Origin: Pezicula radicicola
Taxonomy: Eukaryota; Ascomycota; Leotiomycetes; Helotiales; Dermateaceae
NCBI GenBank assembly: GCA_003008705.1
Contig: PDUO01000011.1
Location: 1,231,956 to 1,295,955, forward strand
Direction of reading: 5' to 3'
DNA length: 64,000 nt
A model generated the notes under the pieces. That model was not told where the DNA came from and searched no databases. It worked only from the letters and a program-made list of their open reading frames with translations. This document shows positions 22,318-33,712 of this stretch, one piece after another (position 1 is the first letter of the stretch; every line of letters begins with the position of its first letter). A program made the translations under genes and the position numbers.

Positions 22318-24916
22318 GACTTTCGATGCCGGCCGCCATCATCGCCAAGCGTCATGCTCATGCTCCGCTGCAGTATGACAGAAAGTGGGCCATCCCAGGG
22401 TGCTACTGATTGGATGGAGAACCATACTACTTTTGTATATTAGTGCCCAAGTAGCAGTACTTCACAATATTATGACGTCCCCCTACCAGCATTAGTAGTA
22501 ATAATAGCAATAATTTTTTTCATGCCAGAACAATCTGCAAGCTCGTTGCCGGTGCTGGTGCCGATGCCGTGCCTTGCCCCTTGCCTTGCGACTCACAGTT
22601 GAGGAGCTTTTGTTCCGTTTTGAACCTTGCTACCTAAAGGATATACTGTACTTCCCGCCGACAAGGTGAACCCTAGTATTTGACTCGTTCTACCGTAGCG
22701 GCGAGTTTGTTTGGAATCATTATTGACGTCGAATAACGGTCCTTGGTAGCATTCCAGACAATGATCCGGCGTTGTAAACCGGCAGCTCTAGATCAAAGCT
22801 CAAATCTAGACCTCCCATAAGAGCCATTAGCTCAGCTCGTTCAAAAAGAAAACAGGGCCAACTCCGCAAATGCCATTATTTGTCTTATGCCGAGGGCATC
22901 TTGGGTCTGAACTCAATCATTTTGGGGGCGAGCTAAAGGAGATCTCGAGAGTTGAGACTCTTTGATCATGGTGTAGAAAGACAACAAAGTAAGCTTGGCA
23001 TCTCAAGGGTATGCGTGACCGGGAGACCATCAAGATTCCGGTGGCTTAGTCGACGTTTAGTATAACAGCTAGACCGACATCACGGCTTTTGCGACGGTAA
23101 TACCGGGTAACGATACAGTAGAGCAAGCTTAGGAGGCTAGGTAGGCGAGTAGCCTTAACGAGTAACGGCTTGCATCGACATACAATCTGCAGATTCTTCC
23201 GTTGAACTAACTGTACGCAGCGTGAAAGCCAGGAAGGCCGATGGATGCCGTCATTTTCCGTCTCAAGAAATCCTTCTGTATTGTAGATTAACTAAATACA
23301 AGGTACGCAAGTTACCGATCTCCTGATTGTGCACAAGCGCGCAAAAGTTGTGGATAGGGTAAAAATCGGCATAAATCAAGCTCACAATAATTGGGACGCA
23401 CGTCGACCTTGGTATATGACTTGGGGAAAAGTGGTGATGTTAGGGCGTAGGTTGGCGAAGGCGAAGTGTGAGGTGGGGGTGCAGCTCCACAAAACACCCC
23501 CAGTCCGGAATCTTGTAAGCGACCGCAACCCTAGCCTGGCTACCGTCCAGTACTATACTATACGTAGTAAGGCTCACGATACTACTATCACGCTCTTTGA
23601 ATCTTGACCTTTTAATGAAGCGCGGAGGCGGAAGAATCCTCCGCTTTGGAAACAGAGCTCGATAAGTCCCTGTCTACCCGGCGGATCAGAATGCAACGCG
23701 TGGTAAGTACTTACATGAAGAGGTTCTAAACATGGTTATGATGGCCCAGAAGACCAAGGCTGGTAGGGATTGTGGCAAGTTTAGACAAGAAAGAAATGGA
23801 AGTGTGAAAAAACAAAGGGCATACCTTCCTACAGCTACAGCTACAGCTTCGGCTCTAACTAGCTCTCGCGGTGGGTGGTGCTGGCCATCCAATCAATAAC
23901 AGTCCAAGCGACCGTTCCCCCTCTTCTAGATCGATCACTACTACCACATTTACGAGGCAGAAAGGTACTGTACCTACCTAGCTATATGTATGTGCAGCAT
24001 CGCATCGCATGTGCGCAAAGAATTCATCACCGCCACCACGTCTTCTATTTTTGAAGCCGCAAGCAGCATCCAACCAAGCGAGGCAACAACAGAGATCAAC
24101 ATCCATTCCTATTTGCATCATTATCATATTATTATTATAGAATTTCGGGGACCAATCCGGCAAGAGGCATCATCGTCGTCATCATCAACATCATACGGTA
24201 TCATCGTACAAAGTAAACTTAGTACTCGTCAGCCTATTGTTCATACCGTGTGTGGTGTGTGTGTGCTGCTGCGTTAGGTTGCGCTGCGCGTGTGTGGTTC
24301 GTGTTCCTAGTGGTCCAGGTCCTGGTGTACATTTAGCCTGGACGGTACTGGATTAGTTAAGGTTTTCGAAGATCTCCAGTGCTTCCTACAGTAGTACGCG
24401 GGTGACAGAATAGTTGGCCGCTTTTTTAGCAAGCGAATAACTGTATTATCTCTGAAGCCTTACATTATTTCTAACCATCTAGACGCCTAATAGAAAACTT
24501 TTGTATATAAAAAACAATCAGTAGGTAAACGGTCATTTTAAGCATAAGTCTGAAATTTTTGGAGTTAATACAGGCGCAGTACTTGTAATTGCAAAAGGAT
24601 GAGATTCTTGGGGTAGTGTTTTTAAAAAAAAAAACGGCCAACTATTTTGTCACCAGGAAGAACCTAAGGAGGGGTAACCTTACCTAAAGCTTAAGCCTTA
24701 CGAAGTATTTCCCTAGTGTACATTTCCGTACGGAGTCGGCATCCATCGATAATATTGGCTTTCGCAACTTCCGCATCGCCATCATACCCATCCCTACCGT
24801 CCTATACTGTGCCCATTTACTTCCCTACTACAATACTGTTGCTCGGCTGAGCAGCCCCCGCTCTTTTTTTGTTGTCCCCAACGGCACGCCGGCCTCCCTG
24901 CCAACTTCCTGTCTTC

Positions 24917-24948
24917 TTTCCATTTCCATTTCCATTTCCATTTCCATG
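24917..24948 (+). repeat. (TTTCCA)n microsatellite
   Basis: About five tandem copies of TTTCCA, followed by looser ATTTTCCATT copies up to about 25020. It is pyrimidine-rich on the sense strand just upstream of the bZIP leader. Confidence 0.8.
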
Positions 24949-25361
24949 TCCATTATTTCCATTTTCTACTTTGCATTTTTCCATTAAGCATTTTCCATTA
25001 TTTTCCATTATTTTCCATGGTCCACGATTTAACCTACTTCGTATTAGTTAGCTGTGACCTAGCTGCGAGTGTATGATCCACGGGGACCACCTTAAACTTC
25101 GTCATACCCCTCCCTCGCCTTTTTTGCCCCTCACCACTCCACTACCACTACCACTCCACCAACAAACACCAACAAACACTCGCGATAGCAACAACAACCA
25201 CCATCTGTGCTAATTAAATTAATCCTTTAACCGTCCGGAAATCGGTTGTGTACAAACATTGGCCCTTGCACATTCCACACCTTCCACGCCTTCTGCTAGG
25301 TATAGTTCAGGTATCGCCGTGACCAAAAAAATAATCCAGCTTGCCGGCCTTATCTTTATTA

Positions 25362-25435
25362 GTAAGTTTTCGTCTCCCATGAGCACCGCAAACCAATATT
25401 TTTCATGTCCATGTATTGACAACAACATCGTACAG
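25362..25435 (+). other. Probable 5'-UTR intron of the bZIP gene
   Basis: The donor is GTAAGT at 25362, a TTGAC-like branch site follows, and the acceptor is TACAG ending at 25435 (74 nt). It lies in the leader. A second possible intron, 25631..25744 (GTAAGT to TTTCAG), would remove the 25700 start codon and move translation to ATG 25775. Confidence 0.5.
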
Positions 25436-25699
25436 GTGAACACTCTTCACACTCTTATTCTTCCTTCTGCTTTGTCATCGCCTTTTGAGTCGCCGTCTGC
25501 GAATTGTCTACCAAAAATCCGGGTCTCGTCGTGTAAACGGCATCTCAGTCAACCTGAAAATCGCCACCCAAAATTAAAGTCTTCTGCAAACCATTGTGCC
25601 ACACATCGTCCCTCGGCATCCAGAGTGATCGTAAGTCGTGGAAGTATTTCCACGGGTACATCCCAAATCTATACTCATCCAACTGCTTCAACTTACGCC

Positions 25700-27034
25700 A
25701 TGTCTCGCGTCGCCGAACAGACCCAAGTCGAAGTCTTCTTTCAGGAGGCGATTGACCCCGCATATCTTTTAAATATGACCTTTGACAATGACACGGATAT
25801 TTCGTATGGGAGGTATCAAGAAGGCTTCACGCCCATGAATAATGCCGACCTTACCGATACTCTTTTCGCTAACAACACTTCGACTAGCTTTACACCGTCA
25901 CCATACACTCCTAACGAGACCTCAGTATTCAATGCCGCTAGTTACCAATCCCAACAATCATACTTCGGTAGTTTCGATGGACAGCAGAATGGTTATTTTC
26001 CGTCGCAGACCGTAATACCTCCTCAAGTAATGACGAGCATGCCTATGATGAATAGTAGCGATGATTCTCAAAACGATCATACCCAACCAATGGATTCGCA
26101 ATCGACTAATGTGGATAATTGTGACACTCAGGAGACCCGTAGAGAGTCGAGGTCTAAACAAGTGAAAGAGACTTCTCTACCTGAAGCCAATACCGCACCG
26201 CCGGTACGTAAGCGACGTGCGAGGAACAAGAAACAACTGAGCGAAAATGAAACCAGAGCTAAGCGCGAAAGATTTCTTGAGCGCAATCGCATTGCAGCAA
26301 GCAAGTGCCGAGATAAAAAGAAGGATTGGACAAATAAGATGGAAGAGAAGATGCGAATTCTTCAAGCGGACAGAAAAATCTTGCGGGAGCTGGTCCAGAC
26401 GTTGATGGACGAGAAGCGTAAATTGACAGCCTTGCTGCACGACCACAGCGGCTGCAACCACCAAGGCTTGGATGCCTGGCTGAAAGAGAAGGCCACTGCG
26501 ATCTTGAGCAGCCCAGATGTGTTTACCCCCGCCGTGTCCCGAACAAACTCATTCCAGTCGCGCTCACCAACCGAGTCCAGAAACCGTTCGTCGGTCAACG
26601 GGTATGAGGGAAGTCGAAGAAATAGCCTGGATTTTCAGCAGGCCAACACTATATCGCCTGCTCCTCAAACCAAGATGCTGCCATTCTCGCTAAACAGTCA
26701 GGACAAGGTGATACGCAAACGATCTTCCAACGAAAGCATGGACTCTCCTCCCCACGCGTCCCATGAGATGTATCGCCCGAACTCCGGCAACAGTGTCCTT
26801 TCTGGTGACAGCTCTGAACACCATGGCTGTTATCGAGACTCAGGCATTAGTGACATGGAGTCACTCGAAACATCATCAGTGGATAGTGCTTCATTATTTG
26901 GTGTCCCAGAAGCAATGCATGCTTCGTATGCAACAAGCGAAAATGTTCTGTTGGGAAACCAGCGTTTAATTGGCCATGCTGATTATGGCAAATGTTCCAA
27001 TCGATGCCACAACCCCCAGTTTGCCCAAGCTTGA
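25700..27034 (+). CDS. bZIP transcription factor, ATF/CREB-like
   Basis: The protein is 444 residues from ATG 25700. ATG 25775 is an alternative if a leader intron is used. The basic region, about residues 185-205 (RERFLERNRIAASKCRDKKK), contains the bZIP signature N-x7-R with the AAxxCR core of ATF/CREB-type factors. A short leucine-zipper-like coiled coil follows to about residue 240, then a CNHQGLDAWL segment. The N-terminal 180 residues are Ser/Thr/Asn/Gln-rich and acidic, as in activation regions. The C-terminal 200 residues are disordered with many SP/TP and RxxS sites. It should bind palindromic TGACGTCA-like sites as a dimer in the nucleus. Fungal relatives control stress, conidiation and secondary metabolism. 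Which orthologue this is cannot be told here. Confidence 0.88.
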   Translation: MSRVAEQTQVEVFFQEAIDPAYLLNMTFDNDTDISYGRYQEGFTPMNNADLTDTLFANNTSTSFTPSPYTPNETSVFNAASYQSQQSYFGSFDGQQNGYFPSQTVIPPQVMTSMPMMNSSDDSQNDHTQPMDSQSTNVDNCDTQETRRESRSKQVKETSLPEANTAPPVRKRRARNKKQLSENETRAKRERFLERNRIAASKCRDKKKDWTNKMEEKMRILQADRKILRELVQTLMDEKRKLTALLHDHSGCNHQGLDAWLKEKATAILSSPDVFTPAVSRTNSFQSRSPTESRNRSSVNGYEGSRRNSLDFQQANTISPAPQTKMLPFSLNSQDKVIRKRSSNESMDSPPHASHEMYRPNSGNSVLSGDSSEHHGCYRDSGISDMESLETSSVDSASLFGVPEAMHASYATSENVLLGNQRLIGHADYGKCSNRCHNPQFAQA

Positions 27035-30000
27035 GCAACCGACCATTTATTTACGGGGTCCAACGCCATATTCAGCTGACCGCCCCGTACCCATAATTCG
27101 AAACGGAGTCCACGTTTGTATGATAAGATGCCATTTTGACAGTAACAGCGAATTAATGCGGAAGAATGATCTGGCGTGCACTTCTTGCAATTCTCTTGTA
27201 TAGTGTCTCATTCCATGTGCGGCCGGCGCACATACACATGACCGAAAGATGTCATCTTCACCACCAAGGTTTTGGAGTTTCATTTTTGTCTGCCAGTGGG
27301 GATCTGGATGGGGTTTTCTTCGAATGGCGGCACTCAGTTGCTTCCTTTTCAACATTTTCTTTTAGCAGATTGAGGATGTATATGGGCAGTAGTGGAAGGG
27401 GCTTTGTGGGAGAAATACCTTGCCGGACAAGAACACCACGATAGGCATCATGGTTGATTTTGTAATGAGGGAATTGATCAAAATGTTGGTACGTCGCTGA
27501 TGAGGCAGTAGGTGCTAGGGACGTGTATTATACCAGCCACTTTATTTGAAGCCTATCTCCGGTGTTAGGCATGAAAGAGAAAAGGTTCCTTTGCTGAATT
27601 GTTTGGGGAATTTTGAAGTAGGGTAGCTTTGGTATTTAGTTAGCTGGCTTAGCCCCTCCCAAAAAATTATTTCGATAAATGAAAAATTCAATTATCTCTT
27701 TCGTAATTTAACTGTTAGTGATGCTTCAGAATGTCAAGGACGTTGAAAAGCAAAGGTGTTATTATCGTGCGTAAGGGTCGGCGAAAGGGGACAAGATGCA
27801 GACGAAGGAGACGAGAGCACCATCTTATGTAATGCTAAAGAAGTTAGAACGATCTATCTGTTGAGGTGAACTGGAATTGGGGGTGGGTTGAAGGTAATCT
27901 GTCCGTCTTCAAAAAGTAGTTGTGGATTTCGTAGACTGATCGATGCTGGTTGAAAAAAAAAGGCGAGAGACAAACGAAGGAGTTAGAAGGCGAATCGAAC
28001 GTTGATCGGATAGCGCAAATTTTACTTTAAGATTAAACTGAAAATCGAAGTTGGTCGAATCAGATCGAGTTGAAGTTGTATTGAGGTAAATATGAGAGAA
28101 GAGTGATGATGCTGACTGATTGTTTGGGAACGTGGCAACGAAGAAATAGGAGATGCGAAGAAAGGAACTGGCCACCGAATGTTTTCGAGTTGGTTGGTGT
28201 TACTTGGAATAAGTGTGCGATATTTAGTAGCTTGCTTCAATTATCTGTTGCGTTATATTTCGATTTTTTTAGGCGGAGTGTGGGCGACATGTGGTGGCAT
28301 TTGAGCTCAGTGAATTGAGAATGGGATTGAGATTCGAGGAGGGAAGGAAGAAGGGGGTAGTAGTGGCGGTTGAAGTATGGAGGAGATAGAGGTGCTCCCT
28401 TCCTATCACACGGTGGTTGTTGTCTGGGTTTCAATAGGTTGTATGCGCCGCTGATCGTTGATGACATGGTGAGTTATACGGAATAGGAAGGAAAGGTCCG
28501 AGATGGATGTTGAGATCTGAGATTTAGAAGACAGACGTGGGGTGTACTCTTTATTTGGTTTATGAATGAATGAATCATGAACGAATTGTTTCAAGGAGTG
28601 AAGGGTATCATAGGTTGGTTAATGATGCAGAATCGGGGCAGGCGGGGTTGTATTCGAAGTGGTTTTTGTTCTGCTCTTCTTGCCTTGAAGTAGGTAGGTT
28701 TAAGGATGTGAGTCGGGGACTCGGTCCGACTTCTTGCGGGGTGTGTTGGGATTATTATTCCTGTTTTGTGTGTCGTTTTGCCTTGTGTGAGAGTTCGTGT
28801 GTATATATGATGTAACGGTTCTTGCGCTGGCTAGTGCAGTTGATGTAATGAGATTGCGTAGGTTTAGTTGATGACCTCACCTCTTCTCTTAGGGGATCTT
28901 CTTGTTACTGTAGTACCTAAGGTAAGTAAAGGTATGTCTTATAAGCACCTCCGTCAACAAGTTTATCTTTTTGGGGGGATATCTTGCCACTTCTACTCCA
29001 CCTCTGTCGCTCTTTTCACTTTTTGAGAGTGAGAGGATAGTGTAGTATTGTGCGCCTGTGCCCCTTAGCTGTAATGCCGGGGGAACCTATTCTTTTGGAG
29101 ATTTAGCAACCGGTTTTTGTGACTTTGGAACTTCGAGGCTGACTTGAAGAAGATGGAGGGAAAACGTCAATCCTAGATTTAGTGCCCAGAGTTCTAATTT
29201 AGAACCACAAAAATACTACAGCATGAACTAATAAAAGGAAAGTGGTCAACAGGAAAGAGGTACCTGTGCTAGCAAATCATGTACATTCGCGCCACCAAAC
29301 GTACAAAGGGGGAGAAAGAGGAACAAGCGTCGTTGCAATTGGGAAAGAACTGTCCGAGAACTACCTATTATTGTTATTATTTATTCTTGTTAATTTTGGC
29401 TTGACTTGGTTCTTGAACGGTTCATAGAACAACAGCATGGGTTGATTGGTATGAGAGAAGTGTGTGATCGTGGTGATGGAGTTTGTGGTCATCGAGTAAG
29501 TGCTGGCGGGTTTCGTTGGCAACGGTATGGGACGCTGGCGGCGTTTATTAATCATGTTCGTGGCGTTTTCGACGTCAAATGGCCAGGTTATTTCCTTGCA
29601 AGCGCTCTTTTATTGCATGAGGCTTGCAGCTTTGTGAACCCTGGGGTTGGTGACAATGTGCCGGCACCTTCGTAGAGCTCCGCGAGCTCCTGTTGAAGTA
29701 TGGGCTGTGGTTGCTTGTCCTTGATAGCTATGCTGTAGTTGTCCTTCGGAATGGTACTGTACAGTATATAGGAGACAGGTGGCCAAGTGCCAGGTGGGAT
29801 TTGAACCAACGATGCTTCCAGTGAATAGCTGTAACGGCAATGAAATCCAACTGTTGCTGAGCTCATGTTGCATTCCTCGGTTGGTTTGTGGTCGCGGCTT
29901 TTCTGGGGAAGCGTTTGGCATTGAAGCTATTATTCCTGCCCCTCACAATGAAAGATGGACCCTGAATAAGACGAGAACTGGAGTACTTGTACAAGCAGAG

Positions 30001-30407
30001 TCAGAGCGTTATCATGTTGATTGAGATACTGACGTGAACAAGTGTTCGCAATCACCAGAATCGAATATAATGATGGAGAATCAGTATATTGAGTCGAGTG
30101 AGGGCGGAACGTGCTCCCGTCACGTGCCGGATTATTACAGCTCCTCGTGGATGTACAATCCCCTTGCCCCATCTCTTCATCCTGCGGTATATGGGCAAAT
30201 TGAAAACAAAGCTGGAAAGATATGAGCATCGAGCACTTGTCATTATAACTAACCTGAAGAGCTGCGAGAATTCAGAAAATAACAGCCTTTACCTCACGGG
30301 AAACCAGCCGCCATCTTTGCTATAAAATTTACACAATGTTGATAGTTTGATACATTTTTATACATGCGCTTCAGACTCCTCAAAAAGTATCTGAAAAATA
30401 CTATACC
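27035..30407. other. 3.4 kb without a recognisable gene
   Basis: Many ORFs of 60-100 codons on both strands (for example 28022-28240, 28237-28467, 29610-29921) have no recognisable domains or splice structure. A tRNA B-box-like GGTTCAAATCC on the minus strand at about 29799-29809 lacks a matching acceptor stem. The region could hold a long UTR or a noncoding RNA. I see nothing I can support. Confidence 0.45.
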
Positions 30408-31387
30408 CTATACAACGATTTTGACTTTCGGCGTCAAATCACTCGAATGGTCCCGTATCAGCTGATCCAGAGCTCCCTTCTCAATCACAATCCTTCCTAG
30501 CTCCAGTAGATCTTTAACATCAACGTCTTCCAACATTTGCACCCTTCCTAACTCTCCAGCACTTTGCATGGCCGCGAATAGATTCCTTCTGAAACCGCCC
30601 GTGACCACCAACGTCCTTCCATCTTCTCTACCCCAGCTGTTATGGTTGAAGATCTGTTTGACGCGTTGTTTATATGGATAATCAATTTCCATCCCATTTT
30701 CACAAATAATCAACTCTCCTTTCCTGTATCTGTAAGACAGAGCCGTCCTCCACGCCAAATCATACATCTTCTTGGGCAATCCGGTTGCAAAATCCCTAGG
30801 TCGAGGACCAAATGTCTTGGCACCGCCTTTCAACATGGGAGACTGCCTCGTTCCCAAACGTGCCATACCAGTTCCTTTTTGTGGTCGGATTTTGCGGTGA
30901 GAGCCGTGAATCTCATGTCGGGTTTTCGTTGATGCTGTTCCTTGTCGTGTGAAATCTCCCTCGAATACCACAGCACGGTGCAGGATGTCCCTTCGAAGGG
31001 GGAGGTGGAGATGTTTACTAGGATACGATTCAAAGCGGAGAGGCTCCATGGTAGGAAATTTGTAGATGGTTGTCAAGACCTCAGTGACTGCACAGTAATT
31101 AGTAAAGAACCTTGATAGGCGCAATTGAGGTCTTGTACCGGGAGCTGCTTCTGTACGTCTGCTGGTGAGAGTCATGCCATCAAGGCCGACGAGCACATCG
31201 GAAGGCAGCGAAGCCTCTGTCGCCATTGACCTCGAGAGTCGGGGTGTTAAACATTGCTGTTCTTGTTAGCAAGCTTTCTAACGGTACCAGGCCCTAGACA
31301 TACGGTAAGAGGGTCCTTAGAACTAGCTGTGAGTGATCGCAGAGCACTTATGCTCCTAGTGAAGCTCTGCAGACCCTTTGAAGCCAT
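30408..31387 (-). CDS. Mitochondrial large-ribosomal-subunit protein uL4m
   Basis: Exons on the minus strand are 31387..31304, 31256..31139 and 31087..30408, giving 293 residues. The nuclear-encoded protein starts with a Ser/Arg-rich presequence (MASKGLQSFTRSISALRSL). The L4 fold follows: LHLPLRRDILHRAVVFEGD, then the rRNA-binding loop KIRPQKGTGMARLG with QSPMLKGGAKTFGPRPRDF, and the C-terminal Rossmann-like half (LVVTGG). uL4m lines the exit tunnel of the mitoribosome. Intron 1 is 47 nt (GTATGT, GCTAAC, CAG). Intron 2 is 51 nt (31138..31088, GTACAA, TACTAAT, CAG), stop-free and in frame. Removing it restores EAAP-VTEVLTTIYKFP. The gene is head-to-head with another mitoribosomal gene. Confidence 0.93.
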
Positions 31388-31581
31388 TGTCAATGTGTTT
31401 GGGCGATGCAAGGTCGTCGCGCTCAAGGAGGCTCGCGTTATCAGCAAATGTACGAAAGTATATTTTTGTGTCCCATAAAAGTTCGTATTCGTATACGGCC
31501 GCCTGAATTTTCAGGACCCCTTTGGAAGCGTGATGGAAGGACAAAAATTACAGCTTCAACACGACAATCAACATAGCAACG
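31388..31581. promoter_or_regulatory. Bidirectional promoter of two mitoribosomal protein genes
   Basis: Only 194 bp separate the start codons of uL4m (minus) and mL38 (plus). There is no room for independent promoters, so a shared bidirectional promoter is likely. An AT-rich tract (TATATTTTTGTGTCCCATAAAAG) lies in the centre. Confidence 0.65.
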
Positions 31582-32914
31582 ATGCCTGCTTGTCAGAAGG
31601 CCGCAAGGCCATTGGCACAGTGCCTACGAAGTTCTCAATCATCCTGCCTGTCTACTAGGGCTGTCCGCTCTTTCGCAAGCACTTCGCGGTCGATGAACGA
31701 AGCCACGACTGAAAGCATCCCATCAACTCCTGAGTTCGACCCAGCAACTGTCACTTCACTGAAAGGGGAGAGGAGTTTAATGAGAAGTGGTATCTTGCCA
31801 ATTGGATCGAGGCGCCGCCGTGCTGCGATTAAGAGTTCAGACAATGTTCCTTTCGAGCAGCTACCGTACCAATGTTTCCAGGAGGCCCGGAAAGTATTAC
31901 TGGCCGACAGGGAGGAGAAGCTGCAGCAGATTGCGACAGAGAGGTTGCGCATCTCAAATCTACAGGCGCAAGATCCTGCGACTATCAGTGGTGGACAAGC
32001 CATGAAAGACAAGAGATTGGATAGCATGCGGAGATACATGGAACGTTTAAAGATCCTAGCGGACATCAATGATCCATTGATCAAAAAACGGTTCGAGGAT
32101 GGTGAAGGTGCGGCATTTCCTCAAATCCCGAAGTTCGTGCCTGCGTACTGACTCCTTTGTAGGCGATATGTCCAAACCCATCTACCGATATCTAGCGGAC
32201 AGGAAATGGCGGAGCTATCAACGAAAGATCATTGCCCAGCGCATAGAACAGCTCAGTGTTGTTCCAGATTTGCTTGCACATTTTGAGCCTACCGCAGATG
32301 TCCGACTAGCATTTAGAAGGCGTAATGTGCAACCCGGCGAATTTATCGATTCGAGAGTCAGCGAGCTACCCCCACGATTGAATGTACAGGTCTTCGATGG
32401 AGGCGAGCGGTTGGTCACCGTGGTTGTAGTTGACTCTGATGTGCCCCTCGTGGATAAGGACAACTTTGGTTCTCGCTGCCATTTCCTCGCGGCAAATATC
32501 CCTCTCGCACCTACAAACGACTCTCTACCCCTGTCCAAGATAGCGGATGACAAGCTGGTCTACTCATGGCTCCCACCATTTGCGCAGAAAGGGTCTCCAT
32601 ACCACCGTTACTCAGTCTTGGTTCTACAACAGAGCCCTGGGGAGGTTCTCGATGTTGCTAAACTCAAGGAGATTTCGCGTGATAATTTCAAGATCAGAAA
32701 CTTTGTAAGAAACAAGAAATTGGAGCCAATTGGAATGAGCATCTTCAGAAGCATCTGGGATGAGGGAACTGCCGGTGTTATGCAGAGAGCCGGTATTGAA
32801 GGTGCAGACATCGAGTTCAAGAGAAAGAAGGTCGTAGCTTTGAAACCCAAGCAGAAGGCTAGAGGATGGGAAGCGAGACATGCCAGTGACAAATATAAGC
32901 CACTGAGAAGATAA
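31582..32914 (+). CDS. Mitochondrial large-ribosomal-subunit protein mL38 (PEBP-like fold)
   Basis: Exons are 31582..32107 and 32163..32914, giving 425 residues. The N-terminus is a mitochondrial presequence rich in Arg and Ser (LRSSQSSCLSTRAVRSFAST). After a helical linker, the conserved DMSKPIYRYLADRKWR leads into a phosphatidylethanolamine-binding-protein-like domain (DSDVPLVDKDNFGSRCHFL, YSWLPPFAQKGSPYHRY), as in yeast Mrpl35. It is a structural protein of the mitoribosomal large subunit. The intron (32108..32162) ends TTTGTAG. An alternative donor 6 nt upstream (GTGAAG at 32102) would drop two residues. I prefer 32108 because it keeps a GD-MSKPIY join. The basic C-terminus (KKVVALKPKQKARGWEARH) suits rRNA contact. 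Confidence 0.93.
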
Positions 32915-33712
32915 TGAGATGTAGAGAGAGGTTGTGCGAAAGTGGACCGAGTGTATGATACTGTTGTGTATAAACCAGGCATCAGGAGCTACGTGTATAT
33001 CAAGGAATCTTCAGTCAGCTGAGATAGTCACCTGAATGTATGAGAGATGTAAAGGCCTGAAATAGTTCAGTTGCTTGGGACAGTAAGACTTTACGGCACT
33101 TATTAGTGGTGTAGGAGCATTTTGACCTGTTTCCATTGAATAAACAGACTAGGAACCATTAGAGTCCTGGCCATTCATTACTCAAGTTATACCCAGCTTG
33201 GGTTACTACCTTCATACCTCACCTTTGAGGCGCCCTCGTTAAGCTCAATGCTTAGCAATATTACCTGCGCTGTACCGCACGAATTGATGCATCGCTTAAT
33301 TCACGAATCCCTTTCTAAGTTCATAAACTTAGACAGTGACTCACTTGGCTTGAGTAATTTAACACGGTTCAGCAGCGGATTCATGACCTTGAGCAATTCA
33401 TGGAGTTGTCGGCATAGCGTTTTATCTTGTTATTAACTGCTAAGTTAAATTTTTTTGCTTATCGCAAACGCACGACATATGCTGCTTATATCACTAACGC
33501 TCAATGGTTATGTTCCCATGCTAATCAAGAACGATACTGGGGCTAGAAATTTGTCTCTAGAATTGTTTACCTATTTCCCTTATCCTCACTTTGCCAAGTC
33601 GCGGGTTTTGACAAGCGCTTTATATGAGTCCGCGCCTGCGCTTTGAAAGGTGACTCGATTTATAGACTATTTCCCATGCTTTAAGAGAGCAATAATACAA
33701 AATGTAGGATGT
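32915..33712. other. Convergent intergenic region with 18-bp repeat remnant
   Basis: The 3' flanks of mL38 and the permease. One degenerate repeat pair lies at 33334-33362. No gene is seen. Confidence 0.55.
33334..33362 (+). repeat. Remnant of the 18-bp repeat
   Basis: CAGTGACTCACTTGGCTT is followed by GAGTAATTTAA, spaced 18 nt as in the other arrays. A further weak GAGCAATTC lies about 50 nt on. Confidence 0.6.

Larger units (their letters stand above)
21081..25258. other. Long gene-poor region upstream of the bZIP gene
   Basis: About 4.2 kb. Several ORFs of 60-140 codons occur on both strands (for example 21336-21749 plus and 21995-22348 minus), but none has recognisable domains, consistent codon use or convincing introns. 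Small features include an 8-bp hairpin at about 21182-21202 (ACTTGTGT/ACACAAGT), tandem 9/11-mers at 22278 and a hexamer microsatellite at 24917. Much of it is probably regulatory or leader sequence for the bZIP gene. Confidence 0.5.

Noticed and set aside
21336..22348. ORFs of about 110-140 codons on both strands
   Set aside because: Overlapping on opposite strands, with no domains or introns consistent with this genome.
24869..25051. Pro/Phe-rich ORF in the TTTCCA microsatellite
   Set aside because: Product of the hexamer repeat only.
29764..29900. tRNA-like sequence on the minus strand (GGTTCAAATCC and GAGCTCAGC...GTTGG)
   Set aside because: The T-stem has a mismatch and no acceptor-stem partner for CTGGCAC exists upstream. 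At best it is a fragment.
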